A stretch of DNA of 64,000 nt from Flavobacterium sp. (GCF_027531705.1 NZ_JAPZSP010000026.1:1-64000); one strand, 5' to 3'; positions 7,197-16,153 are shown, numbered from the stretch's first letter. The notes: generated from the sequence alone by a model not told the origin. A program made the numbers and translations.

Positions 7197-9254
7197 CTAC
7201 AAAAGTCCAGCACGTTTCAACAACGCATCAGCCTTAGGTTCTTGACCACGAAACTTTTTATACAATTCCATTGGTAATTCTGTTCCGCCTTTTGAGAGTA
7301 CATTGTCTTTAAATTTGGTTGCCACTTCTTTATTAAAAATGCCTTTTTCTTGGAAATAAGCAAACGCATCAGCATCTAAAACTTCTGCCCATTTATAACT
7401 GTAATATCCAGAAGAATAGCCACCTTGGAAAATATGAGAAAACGATGTACTCATACAATTCTCAGCAACATCAGGATATAAACTTGTACCTTCCATAGCT
7501 TGTTTTTCAAAAGCTTTGACATCAGCGATAGTTTGTGATTTTCCGTGATAGGTCATATCTAAAATTCCGAAACTCAATTGACGTAACGTTGCCATGCCTT
7601 CTAAGAAACTCGCACTTTCTTTTATTTTTTCTACATATTCTTGCGGAATGATTTCACCAGTTTCGTAATGATTAGCAAACAATGCTAATGCTTCCGGTTC
7701 GTAGCACCAGTTTTCCATTACTTGACTTGGCAATTCAACAAAATCCCAATAAACCGAAGTTCCAGATAAACTTGGATAAGTTGTATTGGCTAACATTCCG
7801 TGTAAAGCGTGACCAAATTCGTGGAATAATGTTGTTACTTCATTGAAGGTTAGGAGTGAAGGTTTGGCTTCAGACTTCTCGGAAGTTAAAATTGGTGGAG
7901 TAAAGTTGCAAACTATAGAAACGTGTGGTCTTTCATTGATTCCGTTTTTTATAGCTTGCGATTTATACGAAGTCATCCAAGCGCCATTTCGTTTTCCTTT
8001 TCTTGGGAAAAAATCGGAGTAGAAAATGGCAACTAATTGACCTTCCGATCCCCAACTGCTTGAGGACAAAACTTCAAATGTTTGAACATCTTCGTGGTAT
8101 TTGTCAATATCAAAAACTTCTTTAAAAGTAATTCCGAATAGTTTTTCGGCAATGGTAAATGCTCCATGTAAAACATTTTCTAACCTGAAATAAGGTTTTA
8201 AAATTTCATCATCAAAGTTGAATAATTTTTGCTTCAATTTTTCCGAATAATAAGCGCCATCCCATTTTTCGAGTTGGTCAATTCCGTCAAGTTCTTTTGC
8301 GAAAGCGGTTAATTGAGCAAATTCTTTTTGAGCAGCTGGTTTTGCTTTTTCTAATAAATCATTCAAAAAAGAACGTACTTTTTCAGGATTTTGTGCCATT
8401 CGTTCCTCCAAAACAAAATCAGAATGCGATTTATATCCTAATAAATTAGCACGTTTATGACGTAATTCTACTATTCGTTTAACATTTTCTTTGTTGTCAA
8501 ATTCGTTATCTTGAAATGATTTTTTTCCAGCAGCAATTGCTATTTCTCTTCGCAATTCACGATTTTCAACATAAGTCACAAAAGGCAAATAACTCGGAAA
8601 ATCTAAAGTAAAAACCCAACCTTCCAATTCTTTTGATTTTGCCAAACTTGCTGCCATTTCTTTAGCGCCATCAGGCAAACCTTTTAAATCTTCTTCATTG
8701 GTAATATGCAATTGATAATTGTTGGTTTCAGCCAAAACATTTTCGCCATACGTCAATTTGATTTTGGCTAATTCGGTATCAATTTCGCGTAATTTTAATT
8801 TGTCTTCTTCATTCAGTAATGCTCCATTTCTAGAAAATCCTTTGAATTTTTTATCTAATAAAGTAGCTTGTTCAGTAGTTAAATTCAAAGAATCTTTTTG
8901 ATCATAAACTGCTTTTACTCGTTTGAATAAATCTTCATTTAAAGCGATATCATTACTAAATTCAGTCAACAACGGAGAAACTTCTTGAGCGATTTTTTGC
9001 ATTTCGTCACAAGTTTCTGCCGAATTCAAATTGAAGAAAATCGATGACAATCTATCTAAATTTTCACCAGAAAAATCTAAAGCAACAATAGTATTTTCAA
9101 ATGTTGGAGCATCAGAGTTTGTAATTATGGCATCAATTTCAGCTTTTGCTTTTGCGATATTTTCGATAAAAGCAGGTTTGTAATCTTCTAATTTTATTAG
9201 CGAAAAAGGTGCGGTATTATGTTTGGTGTTGAATGTTGAGGTAAGAGTTTTCAT
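7197..9254 (-). CDS. M3 family oligopeptidase (oligopeptidase A / dipeptidyl carboxypeptidase type)
   Basis: 685 residues from the ATG at 9254; a TTG three codons upstream lies in a tandem repeat and is rejected. The zinc motif HEFGH is clear in TLFHEFGHALHGM at about residue 475, with the downstream glutamate region (SGTSVYWDFVELPSQVMENW) typical of the M3 thermolysin-like fold. There is no signal peptide, so it acts in the cytoplasm on short peptides left by larger proteases. The C-terminus GG-YSSGYYSYKWAEVLDADAF is the family's substrate-covering segment. Whether it is PrlC-like or Dcp-like is not settled by sequence alone. Confidence 0.95.
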   Translation of the reverse strand: MKTLTSTFNTKHNTAPFSLIKLEDYKPAFIENIAKAKAEIDAIITNSDAPTFENTIVALDFSGENLDRLSSIFFNLNSAETCDEMQKIAQEVSPLLTEFSNDIALNEDLFKRVKAVYDQKDSLNLTTEQATLLDKKFKGFSRNGALLNEEDKLKLREIDTELAKIKLTYGENVLAETNNYQLHITNEEDLKGLPDGAKEMAASLAKSKELEGWVFTLDFPSYLPFVTYVENRELRREIAIAAGKKSFQDNEFDNKENVKRIVELRHKRANLLGYKSHSDFVLEERMAQNPEKVRSFLNDLLEKAKPAAQKEFAQLTAFAKELDGIDQLEKWDGAYYSEKLKQKLFNFDDEILKPYFRLENVLHGAFTIAEKLFGITFKEVFDIDKYHEDVQTFEVLSSSSWGSEGQLVAIFYSDFFPRKGKRNGAWMTSYKSQAIKNGINERPHVSIVCNFTPPILTSEKSEAKPSLLTFNEVTTLFHEFGHALHGMLANTTYPSLSGTSVYWDFVELPSQVMENWCYEPEALALFANHYETGEIIPQEYVEKIKESASFLEGMATLRQLSFGILDMTYHGKSQTIADVKAFEKQAMEGTSLYPDVAENCMSTSFSHIFQGGYSSGYYSYKWAEVLDADAFAYFQEKGIFNKEVATKFKDNVLSKGGTELPMELYKKFRGQEPKADALLKRAGLL

Positions 9255-9258
9255 TGCT

Positions 9259-9281
9259 CGCAAAGGCGCAAAGGCGCAAAG
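9259..9281. repeat. Tandem 8-bp repeat (CGCAAAGG)x3
   Basis: Nearly three copies of CGCAAAGG lie between the toxin stop codon and the M3 peptidase start codon. On the - strand it reads CCTTTGCG repeats directly in the leader of the peptidase. Same character as the other word-repeat spacers in this window. Confidence 0.75.
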
Positions 9282-9285
9282 TTTT

Positions 9286-9573
9286 TTAAAGTTTAAAATT
9301 TTCTAAATTTTGGTAGGTATTCCAAAAACGAAGTAATTCTAAGGTGTTGGAATTTATTTTGTAATAAAGAGTAATTTGTTTTGTAATCACCACTTTATTA
9401 ACTTCTTTATAATTTGTTGAAATGAATTCAATGTTGTTTTTATCTAATAAAGTAATTGTGTAGTCAACTTTGTCGATAAAATTCACAACATCTTGAAATG
9501 TCCATTCAGCTTCAAGATAATCAATGTTTTGCCAATAGTCTTTTTTAGCTTGTGGCGACCAAATAACATTCAT
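9286..9573 (-). CDS. ParE/RelE-superfamily toxin
   Basis: 95 residues. The start VIWSPQAKKDYWQNIDYLEAEW is the usual alpha-helical hairpin of the ParE/RelE fold. The central TNYKEVNKVVITKQITLYYKI and final LLRFWNTYQN segments match its beta strands. ParE members poison gyrase and RelE members cut mRNA; which applies here is unknown. Its start codon overlaps the stop of the antitoxin by one base (TAATG), the classic antitoxin-toxin order. Confidence 0.8.
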   Translation of the reverse strand: MNVIWSPQAKKDYWQNIDYLEAEWTFQDVVNFIDKVDYTITLLDKNNIEFISTNYKEVNKVVITKQITLYYKINSNTLELLRFWNTYQNLENFKL

Positions 9574-9800
9574 TATTTGAAATATTTTGAATAACGATTT
9601 CTAGTTTCTTCCATAACCATATTGTGAGTAATTCCTTCATTATTTTCCAATGAATAAATTGCTTCATCAATAGCCGCTTTTTGCTTTTCGGTTAAAGTGG
9701 ATTTGGATTGTATCAAAAGTATAATTTCTTCAATCAACTTTGGGTTTTCAATATCCAAAATAACCTTTGCCAACTCAATTTTAGAAGTTTGAATGTTCAT
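9573..9800 (-). CDS. Antitoxin partner of the ParE/RelE-type toxin
   Basis: 75 residues, almost wholly helical: an N-terminal segment (SKIELAKVILDIENPKLIEEIILLIQ), then a lysine-rich stretch and a C-terminal tail (MVMEETRNRYSKYF) likely to clasp the toxin. Such proteins with no clear ribbon-helix-helix or HTH are common antitoxins in Bacteroidota. Assigned mainly by its place one base upstream of the toxin. It starts 23 bp after the purE stop. Confidence 0.7.
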   Translation of the reverse strand: MNIQTSKIELAKVILDIENPKLIEEIILLIQSKSTLTEKQKAAIDEAIYSLENNEGITHNMVMEETRNRYSKYFK

Positions 9801-9823
9801 AGTATTCTTTTTATCAAAGATAA

Positions 9824-10309
9824 TTATTTTTTCAATTCAGATGCTGCTTTATTCACAGCTTCTTTCAAACTTTCTTTATAGAAAATAATTTTGTCAAGCA
9901 CACATTTATCATGACTTCCGATGATTTGTGCGGCTAGAATTCCGGCGTTTTTTGCTCCGTTTAACGCAATAGTTGCCACAGGAACGCCACCAGGCATTTG
10001 AAGAATAGATAAAACCGAATCCCAACCATCGATAGAATTGCTCGACTTTACAGGAACTCCAATTACAGGAAGAGGTGACATTGAAGCAACCATTCCAGGT
10101 AAATGAGCCGCACCGCCAGCACCAGCAATTATTACTGAAATACCACGAGTGTGTGCGTTTTTACTAAAATCAAATAATTTTTCGGGTGTTCTGTGTGCCG
10201 AAACAATATCAACCTCAGTTTCGATGTCAAATCCTTTTAAGATGTCGATGGCTTCTTGCATTACCGGCATATCTGAAATACTTCCCATTATTATGGCTAC
10301 TTTACTCAT
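9824..10309 (-). CDS. purE: N5-carboxyaminoimidazole ribonucleotide mutase
   Basis: 161 residues, standard class I PurE. It converts N5-CAIR to CAIR in purine synthesis. The substrate loops are visible: IMGSISDMPVM near the N-terminus (G-S-x-S-D), SAHRTPE at about residue 40, and GAGGAAHLPGM at about 71. Lies directly downstream of purK, with which it works in sequence; the two are separated by a repeat-rich spacer rather than being tightly coupled. Confidence 0.97.
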   Translation of the reverse strand: MSKVAIIMGSISDMPVMQEAIDILKGFDIETEVDIVSAHRTPEKLFDFSKNAHTRGISVIIAGAGGAAHLPGMVASMSPLPVIGVPVKSSNSIDGWDSVLSILQMPGGVPVATIALNGAKNAGILAAQIIGSHDKCVLDKIIFYKESLKEAVNKAASELKK

Positions 10310-10320
10310 TATTTTAGTTT

Positions 10321-10412
10321 AATGTTGTTTAAATTGTTTATTAGTTTAAAGTTGTTACTATTGACCACAACTGCCAACTGCGACTGATTACTGCGACTGA
10401 CCACTTATCACT
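10321..10412. repeat. Word-repeat spacer between purK and purE
   Basis: The left part has GTTTAAA-type words and a small hairpin (AGTTGT/ACAACT). The right part has two direct copies of TGCGACTGA (10379-10387 and 10392-10400). The second copy lies inside the last codons of purK, so the protein tail GQSQ is encoded by repeat sequence. One of several spacers of this kind in the window. Confidence 0.6.
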
Positions 10413-11551
10413 CGTATACTATTCTTAACTTCTTCAGCAATTTTTCTAGCTTCCACCATATTTTCATTTACAATAGTAACGTGTCCCATTTTTCTAAACG
10501 GACGAGTTTCTCTTTTGCCGTAAATGTGTGGTGTAACGCCATCAATTGCCATTATTTTTTCGATGTTTTCGTAAACTACTTGTCCCGAAAAACCTTCTTC
10601 GCCGACCAAATTTACCATAATTCCAGCAACTTTGCTATCGGTAGTTCCTAAAGGTAAATCTAAAATGGCGCGCAAATGATTTTCAAATTGTGAAGTATAA
10701 CTAGCTTCTATCGAATAATGTCCCGAATTGTGTGGTCTTGGAGCAACTTCGTTTACTAAAATTTCATCGTCTTCGGTTTGAAACATTTCTACTGCTAATA
10801 ATCCAACATGATTGAAGGATTCAGAAACTTTTAAGGCAATTCCTTGTGCTTTTTGGGCTACTTTTTCGTCAATTCGAGCAGGACAAATTACATATTCTAC
10901 TTGATTAGCTTCAGGATGAAATTCCATTTCAACAACAGGATAGGTTTTTACTTCGCCAGAAACCGAACGCGATACAATTACAGCCAATTCATTTTTAAAC
11001 GGAACCATTTGCTCAGCAATACATTCCACTTCAGGTAAATTGACTAAGTCTATTGTTGAGCGAACTATTTTTACACCGTTTCCATCGTAACCAAATTGAG
11101 CACATTTCCACACAAAAGGAAATTCTAATTCGTCTTTTTCTAGCGATTTTCTCAAATCATTCAAATCTACAAATCGTTGATGAGGTGAAGTTGGAATGTT
11201 ATTTTCAACATAAAAATCTTTTTGACGACCTTTATTTTGAATCAATCTTAAGGTTTTTGGCGATGGGAATATAGGTAATCCTTCTGATTCCAAAACGTCT
11301 AAAGCATCAAGGTTTACATTTTCGATTTCGATGGTTAAAAGATTCACCATTTTTCCAAATTGATAAACGGTGTCATAATCCATCAAACTTCCTTTGTAAA
11401 AAGCGTTGCAACTGTATCTTGCTGGTGCTTCTTCACTTGGTTCTAAAACCAAAGTTTGTATATCGAATTTTCTAGTTTCGGTCAATAGCATTTTACCTAA
11501 TTGTCCGCCACCGAGAATTCCTAATTTAAAATCGGATGAGAAATAATTCAT
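10388..11551 (-). CDS. purK: N5-carboxyaminoimidazole ribonucleotide synthase
   Basis: 387 residues from the ATG at 11551 (MNYFSSDFKLGILGGGQLGKML). An upstream TTG lies in the -7 element and is rejected. ATP-grasp enzyme that carboxylates AIR with ATP and bicarbonate, feeding PurE. The N-terminal GGGQLGKML nucleotide-fold motif, central FVWKCAQFGYDGNGV, and C-terminal EVAPRPHNSGHYSIEA substrate segment are all present. The last residues come from a repeat spacer shared with the purE leader. Confidence 0.97.
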   Translation of the reverse strand: MNYFSSDFKLGILGGGQLGKMLLTETRKFDIQTLVLEPSEEAPARYSCNAFYKGSLMDYDTVYQFGKMVNLLTIEIENVNLDALDVLESEGLPIFPSPKTLRLIQNKGRQKDFYVENNIPTSPHQRFVDLNDLRKSLEKDELEFPFVWKCAQFGYDGNGVKIVRSTIDLVNLPEVECIAEQMVPFKNELAVIVSRSVSGEVKTYPVVEMEFHPEANQVEYVICPARIDEKVAQKAQGIALKVSESFNHVGLLAVEMFQTEDDEILVNEVAPRPHNSGHYSIEASYTSQFENHLRAILDLPLGTTDSKVAGIMVNLVGEEGFSGQVVYENIEKIMAIDGVTPHIYGKRETRPFRKMGHVTIVNENMVEARKIAEEVKNSIRVISGQSQ

Positions 11552-11572
11552 TTGTTGTTGTAGTTGTTTGCG

Positions 11573-11580
11573 CAAAGATA
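11573..11580 (-). promoter_or_regulatory. -7 element of the purK promoter
   Basis: TATCTTTG on the - strand (11580-11573) fits TAnnTTTG. It lies 21 bp upstream of the chosen ATG at 11551 and overlaps the alternative TTG, supporting the shorter purK. A -33 TTG exists only at a 27-bp spacing. Confidence 0.5.
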
Positions 11581-11592
11581 AACATTTGAAAA

Positions 11593-12126
11593 TTATTTTA
11601 ATCGCTTCAAAATATCTTTCACTGCCGATTTATAAGCAGGAGTTTGATGACTGCAATCTCTTTGAAGTAAAAATTTTAGTTCGTCATTTACCCAATGGTG
11701 TTTTTTACCAAGATTGTATAAAGTTCGCATTGTGTATGCAGCATTTGCAGCTTTGTTGGATTCAATCAACCAATCTAAACAAGTTTCAATTATCTTTTCT
11801 TCTTGATTTTCTGTTAAAGAATATTTTTTAGAATTGGATAGAAACAAACAGATTTTAGAAATCGAACGTATGGCAGAATCCGATTTGTATTGGTGTAATG
11901 TTTCGCAAAATTTATCTAAGAAAGGTAAAAACAAATCCATTTTTTCTTCACAAATCAACTCCAAAATCCAACAGGCTTTATGATGATTTTTATCTTTAAC
12001 ATTAAATGCAATTTCTACTAAATACTTTAAATAATCGGGATTAGCAAAGATGAAATCTTTATTATCATCTCTACTTTTTCTATGTGCGGTACTTTTAGCT
12101 ATTTGATTGTAATATTCTGCATTCAT
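11593..12126 (-). CDS. Hypothetical helical-repeat (HEAT-like) protein
   Basis: 177 residues made almost entirely of paired helices (HKACWILELICEE, SAIRSISKICLFLSNS, EEKIIETCLDWLIES, ANAAYTMRTLYNLGKK), the look of a small HEAT/ARM-type solenoid. It lacks signal peptide, membrane segments and catalytic motifs. Lies 41 bp upstream of purK on the same strand, but purK has its own -7 element. Function unknown; a protein-binding role is the most that can be suggested. Confidence 0.65.
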   Translation of the reverse strand: MNAEYYNQIAKSTAHRKSRDDNKDFIFANPDYLKYLVEIAFNVKDKNHHKACWILELICEEKMDLFLPFLDKFCETLHQYKSDSAIRSISKICLFLSNSKKYSLTENQEEKIIETCLDWLIESNKAANAAYTMRTLYNLGKKHHWVNDELKFLLQRDCSHQTPAYKSAVKDILKRLK

Positions 12127-12164
12127 TTTGTAAATATATTAAATTAGCAAAAAAGTCAAAATAC

Positions 12165-12197
12165 TTGTTATTAAATAGTTATTAGTTCGTAAATTTG
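12165..12197 (+). promoter_or_regulatory. Promoter of hpt
   Basis: TTG at 12165-12167, a 22-bp spacer, then TAAATTTG at 12190-12197, a perfect -7 element. The start of transcription should be near 12203, about 23 nt before the hpt ATG. Confidence 0.75.
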
Positions 12198-12225
12198 CTC
12201 CTTTATTTTTTTAAATCAAATAACA

Positions 12226-12756
12226 ATGATACACCTTCACGATAAAACTTTCGAGCCTTTTATTTCTTCAGAAGAAATTGATTTTGCAATTGTAAATATG
12301 GCTAAACAAATGGATGATGACTTTTTTGATGAAGTTCCGGTTTTTGTCGGAATTCTAAATGGATCTTTTATGGTGATGTCCGATTTAATGAAGCATTACA
12401 GAGGTATGTGTGAAGTGAGTTTTATGAAAATGGCGTCGTATGAAGGAACTCAATCTACAAATGATGTAAAACAACTAATCGGAATTAATGAAAATTTGGA
12501 AGGTAGAACAGTTGTAATTGTTGAAGATATCGTAGATACAGGAAATACTGTTGAAGAATTGAAAGCAATTTTCAAATCAAAAGGAGTAAAGCATTTAAAA
12601 ATTGCAACTTTATTCTTCAAACCAGAAGCATACAAAAAAGATATTAAAATTGATTACGTAGGAATTAGAATTCCAAATAAATTCATCGTTGGATATGGTT
12701 TAGACTACGACGGATTAGGAAGAAACCTAGCAGACGTTTATCAATTAGCACAATAA
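12226..12756 (+). CDS. hpt: Hypoxanthine phosphoribosyltransferase
   Basis: 176 residues, normal length. Salvages hypoxanthine/guanine with PRPP to IMP/GMP. The PRPP-binding motif VVIVEDIVDTGNT lies at about residues 100-112. The PPi loop VGILNGSFMV lies near 43 and the base-binding IDYVGIRIPNKFIVGYGLD near 144-162. Followed by adk in the same direction, a purine-nucleotide pairing; the 84-bp gap contains a tandem repeat. Confidence 0.97.
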   Translation: MIHLHDKTFEPFISSEEIDFAIVNMAKQMDDDFFDEVPVFVGILNGSFMVMSDLMKHYRGMCEVSFMKMASYEGTQSTNDVKQLIGINENLEGRTVVIVEDIVDTGNTVEELKAIFKSKGVKHLKIATLFFKPEAYKKDIKIDYVGIRIPNKFIVGYGLDYDGLGRNLADVYQLAQ

Positions 12757-12796
12757 AAAGTGTTCAGTGTTAAGTGAATAGTTTCGGTGTGCAACA

Positions 12797-12832
12797 AAAC
12801 TTTTAAACTCATAAACTTTTAAACTCATAAAC
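12797..12832. repeat. Exact tandem 16-bp repeat between hpt and adk
   Basis: AAACTTTTAAACTCAT occurs twice with no gap (12797-12812 and 12813-12828), followed by the beginning of a third copy. It ends 8 bp before the adk ATG, so it forms much of the adk leader. Copy number could vary between strains. Confidence 0.85.
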
Positions 12833-12840
12833 TAAAAAAA

Positions 12841-13413
12841 ATGATCAACATCGTTCTTTTCGGAAAACCAGGTGCAGGAAAAGGCACACAAGCTGAATTT
12901 TTAAAAGAAAAATACAATTTAACGCATCTTTCTACAGGAGATATTTTTAGATTTAACATCAAAAATGATACAGATTTAGGAAAATTAGCCAAAACATTTA
13001 TGGATAAAGGCGATTTGGTTCCTGATGAAGTAACTATTCAAATGTTGCAAAGCGAAGTTGATAAAAACCCAGATTCGGCAGGATTTTTATTTGATGGTTT
13101 TCCAAGAACTTTAGCGCAAGCAGAAGCTTTGGATAAATTTTTAGAATCAAAAGGTCAAAGTATAACGGCAACCGTTGCGCTTGAAGCTGATGATAATATT
13201 CTAGTAGCGCGTTTGTTAGAAAGAGGAAAAACTTCAGGTAGACCAGACGATCAAGATGAAGAAAAAATCAGAAATCGTTATGACGAATACAACCAAAAAA
13301 CAGCGCCTTTGATGAATTATTACAAAGATAAAGGCAAATTTCACGCGGTTGACGGAATCGGAACCATCGAAGAAGTAACTGAAAGATTAACAGTTGTTTT
13401 TAATAAATTTTAA
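12841..13413 (+). CDS. adk: Adenylate kinase
   Basis: 190 residues, the short form without the zinc LID insertion. Catalyses ATP + AMP = 2 ADP. P-loop GKPGAGKGT at residues 8-16, AMP-binding THLSTGD near 33 and DGFPRT near 83-88, and LID residues GRPDDQ near 136 are visible. Downstream of hpt; followed by an intrinsic terminator. Confidence 0.98.
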   Translation: MINIVLFGKPGAGKGTQAEFLKEKYNLTHLSTGDIFRFNIKNDTDLGKLAKTFMDKGDLVPDEVTIQMLQSEVDKNPDSAGFLFDGFPRTLAQAEALDKFLESKGQSITATVALEADDNILVARLLERGKTSGRPDDQDEEKIRNRYDEYNQKTAPLMNYYKDKGKFHAVDGIGTIEEVTERLTVVFNKF

Positions 13414-13479
13414 TTAAAATAATTGACTTGGATATAAATTTCGAGCATTCGATTTTTTTTCTGATATTTGCAAAATAGT

Positions 13480-13518
13480 AAAGAGCTATATTCTTCTTTT
13501 AGAATTCAGCTCTTTTTT
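13480..13518 (+). terminator. Intrinsic terminator between adk and the CBS-domain gene
   Basis: Two stacked stems: AAAGAGCT/AGCTCTTT (13480-13487, 13508-13515) enclosing ATTCT/AGAAT, then a T-run. It ends 12 bp before the next ATG. A near -7 element (GATATTTG, 13463-13470) lies just ahead of the hairpin, so it might also attenuate the downstream gene. Confidence 0.8.
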
Positions 13519-13529
13519 TAAATAATATA

Positions 13530-14804
13530 ATGGAAATATTCATAATTCTTTTATTGATTTTACTTAACGGTGTTTTCTCAATGTCAGAAATAGCATTGAT
13601 TTCTGCACGAAAAAACAGATTAGACACTGCTGCTAAAAAAGGAAATACAAACGCTAAAGTCGCACTCGATTTAGCTAATTCTCCAAACAAATTTTTATCA
13701 ACAGTTCAAATAGGAATCACACTTATCGGGATTTTGACCGGTATATATTCTGGCGATAAAATAACAACAGATGTTCAAGAGTTTGTAGCCTCATTTGAAG
13801 CTTTAGCGCCTTATTCTAAAAGTATTGGTGTCGGAATTGTAGTTGTAATATTAACTTTCTTCTCATTAGTTTTAGGCGAATTATTACCTAAAAGAATTGG
13901 ATTGAATTATCCAGAGGCAATTGCAAAAGCAGTAGCTGTTCCAATGAAAATTGTTTCTCAAGTTACGGCACCATTTATCTGGTTGCTAACAACTTCAACT
14001 GATTTTTTATTGAAAATTTTTCAAATAAAACCAACTGCCGACGGTAAAGTTACCGAAGAAGAAATCAAAGCCATTATCAAAGAAGGAACAGAAGTTGGTG
14101 AAGTACAAGAAATTGAACAAGATATTGTGGAGCGTGTTTTTCACATTGGAGACAGAAAAGTAAATTCACTAATGACGCATCGTTCAGATATTGTTTACTT
14201 GTCCTTGGAAGATACAAAAGAAGAAATAAAAGAGAAAGTTCTAGATGAACTTCATTCAGTTTACCCTGTTTGCGAAGAAAATTTAGACAGCGTAATTGGG
14301 TTGGTTTTGCTAAAAGACTTATTTGTAAGTTTTGAAACAGGAAAATTTGATTTGAGGTCAATTACTAAAGAACCTGTTTATTTAATAGAGCAAACATCAG
14401 CTTATAAAGCACTTGAAAATTTTAAAAAATCAAAATTACACTACGCTTTTGTTGTAGATGAACACGCTATTTTTCAAGGTGTTATAACTTTAAATGATAT
14501 TTTAGAAGCATTGGTTGGTGACGCATCCGATTTTGACGAAGACGAATACAAATTGGTTGCAAATGAAGATGGAACTTGGCTTGTTGATGGTCAATATTCG
14601 TTACACGATTTCTTAACGTATTTCGATCTTGATGAGATTATCAATGATTATGAAGTAACTACCGTAAGTGGATTTTTTATCACTGAGTTAGGAAATATTC
14701 CAACGCAAGGCGAAAAAATCATCTGGAACAAACTTGAGTTAGAAGCCCTAAAAATGGAAGGTGCCAAAATCGACAAAGTGTTGATTAAAGCGTATAAAGA
14801 ATAA
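13530..14804 (+). CDS. CNNM/CBS/CorC-type membrane protein (haemolysin family)
   Basis: 424 residues. The N-terminal CNNM (DUF21) domain has three to four membrane helices beginning MEIFIILLLILLNGVFSMSE, with the family motif LPKRIGLNYPEAIA near residue 117. Two CBS domains follow (residues about 200-330, including the MTHRSDIVYL and YAFVVDEHAIFQGVITLNDILEALVG segments). A C-terminal CorC_HlyC domain closes it (about 340-420). Family members are linked to Mg/Na transport or its control; haemolysin is a legacy name. Unrelated in function to flanking adk and obg as far as can be seen. Confidence 0.92.
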   Translation: MEIFIILLLILLNGVFSMSEIALISARKNRLDTAAKKGNTNAKVALDLANSPNKFLSTVQIGITLIGILTGIYSGDKITTDVQEFVASFEALAPYSKSIGVGIVVVILTFFSLVLGELLPKRIGLNYPEAIAKAVAVPMKIVSQVTAPFIWLLTTSTDFLLKIFQIKPTADGKVTEEEIKAIIKEGTEVGEVQEIEQDIVERVFHIGDRKVNSLMTHRSDIVYLSLEDTKEEIKEKVLDELHSVYPVCEENLDSVIGLVLLKDLFVSFETGKFDLRSITKEPVYLIEQTSAYKALENFKKSKLHYAFVVDEHAIFQGVITLNDILEALVGDASDFDEDEYKLVANEDGTWLVDGQYSLHDFLTYFDLDEIINDYEVTTVSGFFITELGNIPTQGEKIIWNKLELEALKMEGAKIDKVLIKAYKE

Positions 14805-14807
14805 AAT

Positions 14808-14870
14808 AGTTTACAGTCACAGTTTTACAGTCGCAGCTAACTGAAAACTTAGACTGAATACTGAAAACTT
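14808..14870. repeat. Word-repeat inverted spacer before obg
   Basis: Left arm made of AGTTT and ACAGTC words, right arm of GACTGAATACTGAAAACT, roughly its reverse complement. Together they form a long imperfect hairpin that ends 7 bp before the obg ATG. Confidence 0.65.
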
Positions 14871-14876
14871 AAAAAA

Positions 14877-15911
14877 ATGACAGAAGGTAACTTCGTAGAC
14901 TACGTAAAAATATATGTTTCATCTGGAAAAGGTGGAAAAGGCTCAACGCATTTACACAGAGAAAAGTTCATCGAAAAAGGTGGTCCAGACGGTGGAGATG
15001 GTGGTCGTGGCGGACATGTATATTTAAAAGGAAATAAAAATCTTTGGACGCTTTTTCATCTAAAATTTATCAAACACATTCGTGCAGGTCACGGTGGCGA
15101 TGGTGGTGGCGATAGAAGTACAGGTCATGATGGTGAAGACAAGTACATCGAAGTGCCATTAGGAACAGTAGTTCGCGATCAAGAATCCAATGAAATTTTA
15201 TACGAAATAACCGAACACGACGAAGTAAGAATTGTAGCAAAAGGTGGAAAAGGCGGATTAGGAAACTGGCATTTTAGAAGTTCTACCAATCAAACACCGC
15301 GATATTCTCAACCAGGATTACCTGTTCAAGAAGTTGATGTTATTTTAGAATTAAAAGTCCTTGCCGATGTTGGATTAGTTGGTTTCCCAAACGCTGGAAA
15401 ATCTACTTTGCTTTCGGTATTGACTTCTGCCAAACCGAAAATAGCTGATTATCCATTTACAACACTAAAACCTAATTTAGGAATTGTAGCTTACAGAGAT
15501 TTTCAATCATTTGTTATTGCCGATATTCCAGGAATTATAGAAGGAGCAGCTGAAGGAAAAGGACTCGGACATTATTTCTTACGACATATCGAACGAAATT
15601 CTACTTTATTGTTTCTAGTTCCAGCCGACGCCGATGATATCAAAAAAGAATATGAAATTCTACTTGATGAATTGCGTCGTTACAATCCAGAAATGCTAGA
15701 CAAAGACCGACTTTTGGTAGTTTCAAAAAGCGATATGCTTGATGAAGAATTAAAATCCGAAATGAAAGCTGTTTTAGATAAAGAAATTAAAGGAATTCCT
15801 TATTTGTTTATTTCTTCTGTAGCCAATCAAGGTTTGCAAGAACTAAAAGATAAGTTGTGGCAAATGTTGAATTTGGAAGATGAAAAGCCTACAAATAGTC
15901 ACGGTATTTAA
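14877..15911 (+). CDS. obg: Obg family GTPase (ribosome assembly, stress)
   Basis: 344 residues. The N-terminal Obg fold (residues 1-158) is rich in glycine, with runs such as [12 protein letters not shown]. The G domain follows: G1 GFPNAGKST near 168, G2 PFTTLKPN, G3 DIPGIIEGA near 215, and SKSD as G4 near 284. Conserved essential GTPase that binds the 50S subunit. It lacks the C-terminal OCT domain of some homologues. A terminator follows. Confidence 0.97.
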   Translation: MTEGNFVDYVKIYVSSGKGGKGSTHLHREKFIEKGGPDGGDGGRGGHVYLKGNKNLWTLFHLKFIKHIRAGHGGDGGGDRSTGHDGEDKYIEVPLGTVVRDQESNEILYEITEHDEVRIVAKGGKGGLGNWHFRSSTNQTPRYSQPGLPVQEVDVILELKVLADVGLVGFPNAGKSTLLSVLTSAKPKIADYPFTTLKPNLGIVAYRDFQSFVIADIPGIIEGAAEGKGLGHYFLRHIERNSTLLFLVPADADDIKKEYEILLDELRRYNPEMLDKDRLLVVSKSDMLDEELKSEMKAVLDKEIKGIPYLFISSVANQGLQELKDKLWQMLNLEDEKPTNSHGI

Positions 15912-15930
15912 GATATTTTAAATAGAAAAA

Positions 15931-15960
15931 TTAGCTTCGATTCATTCGAGGCTTTTTTTT
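15931..15960 (+). terminator. Terminator of obg
   Basis: Stem AGCTTCGA/TTCGAGGCT (with one G.U pair) and an eight-T tract. Confidence 0.8.
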
Positions 15961-16153
15961 GCACTTTTCAGAATTCCTAAAATAAGGTTAAAATTAAATA
16001 GTCTTACTATGTTTTCTTTAAAGAATTTTAATAAATCCTCAAAAAATACTAACTTCGCCACACTAAAATTTTGCAATATTCAATTTCTTATGTAACAATT
16101 TACATTTTGAATAGACTATTACTATAAAACAATTAACTTTTTATTATTCAATC

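Noticed and set aside
11593..12126. Annotation as adenylosuccinate lyase
   Set aside because: The place next to purine genes is tempting, but the 177-residue helical protein has none of the signature motifs of the lyase (such as the SSxMPxKxN loop) and is far too short.
13463..13470. GATATTTG as the promoter of the CNNM/CBS gene
   Set aside because: One mismatch to TAnnTTTG and no TTG at the normal -33 spacing. It is noted only as a possible start ahead of the hairpin.
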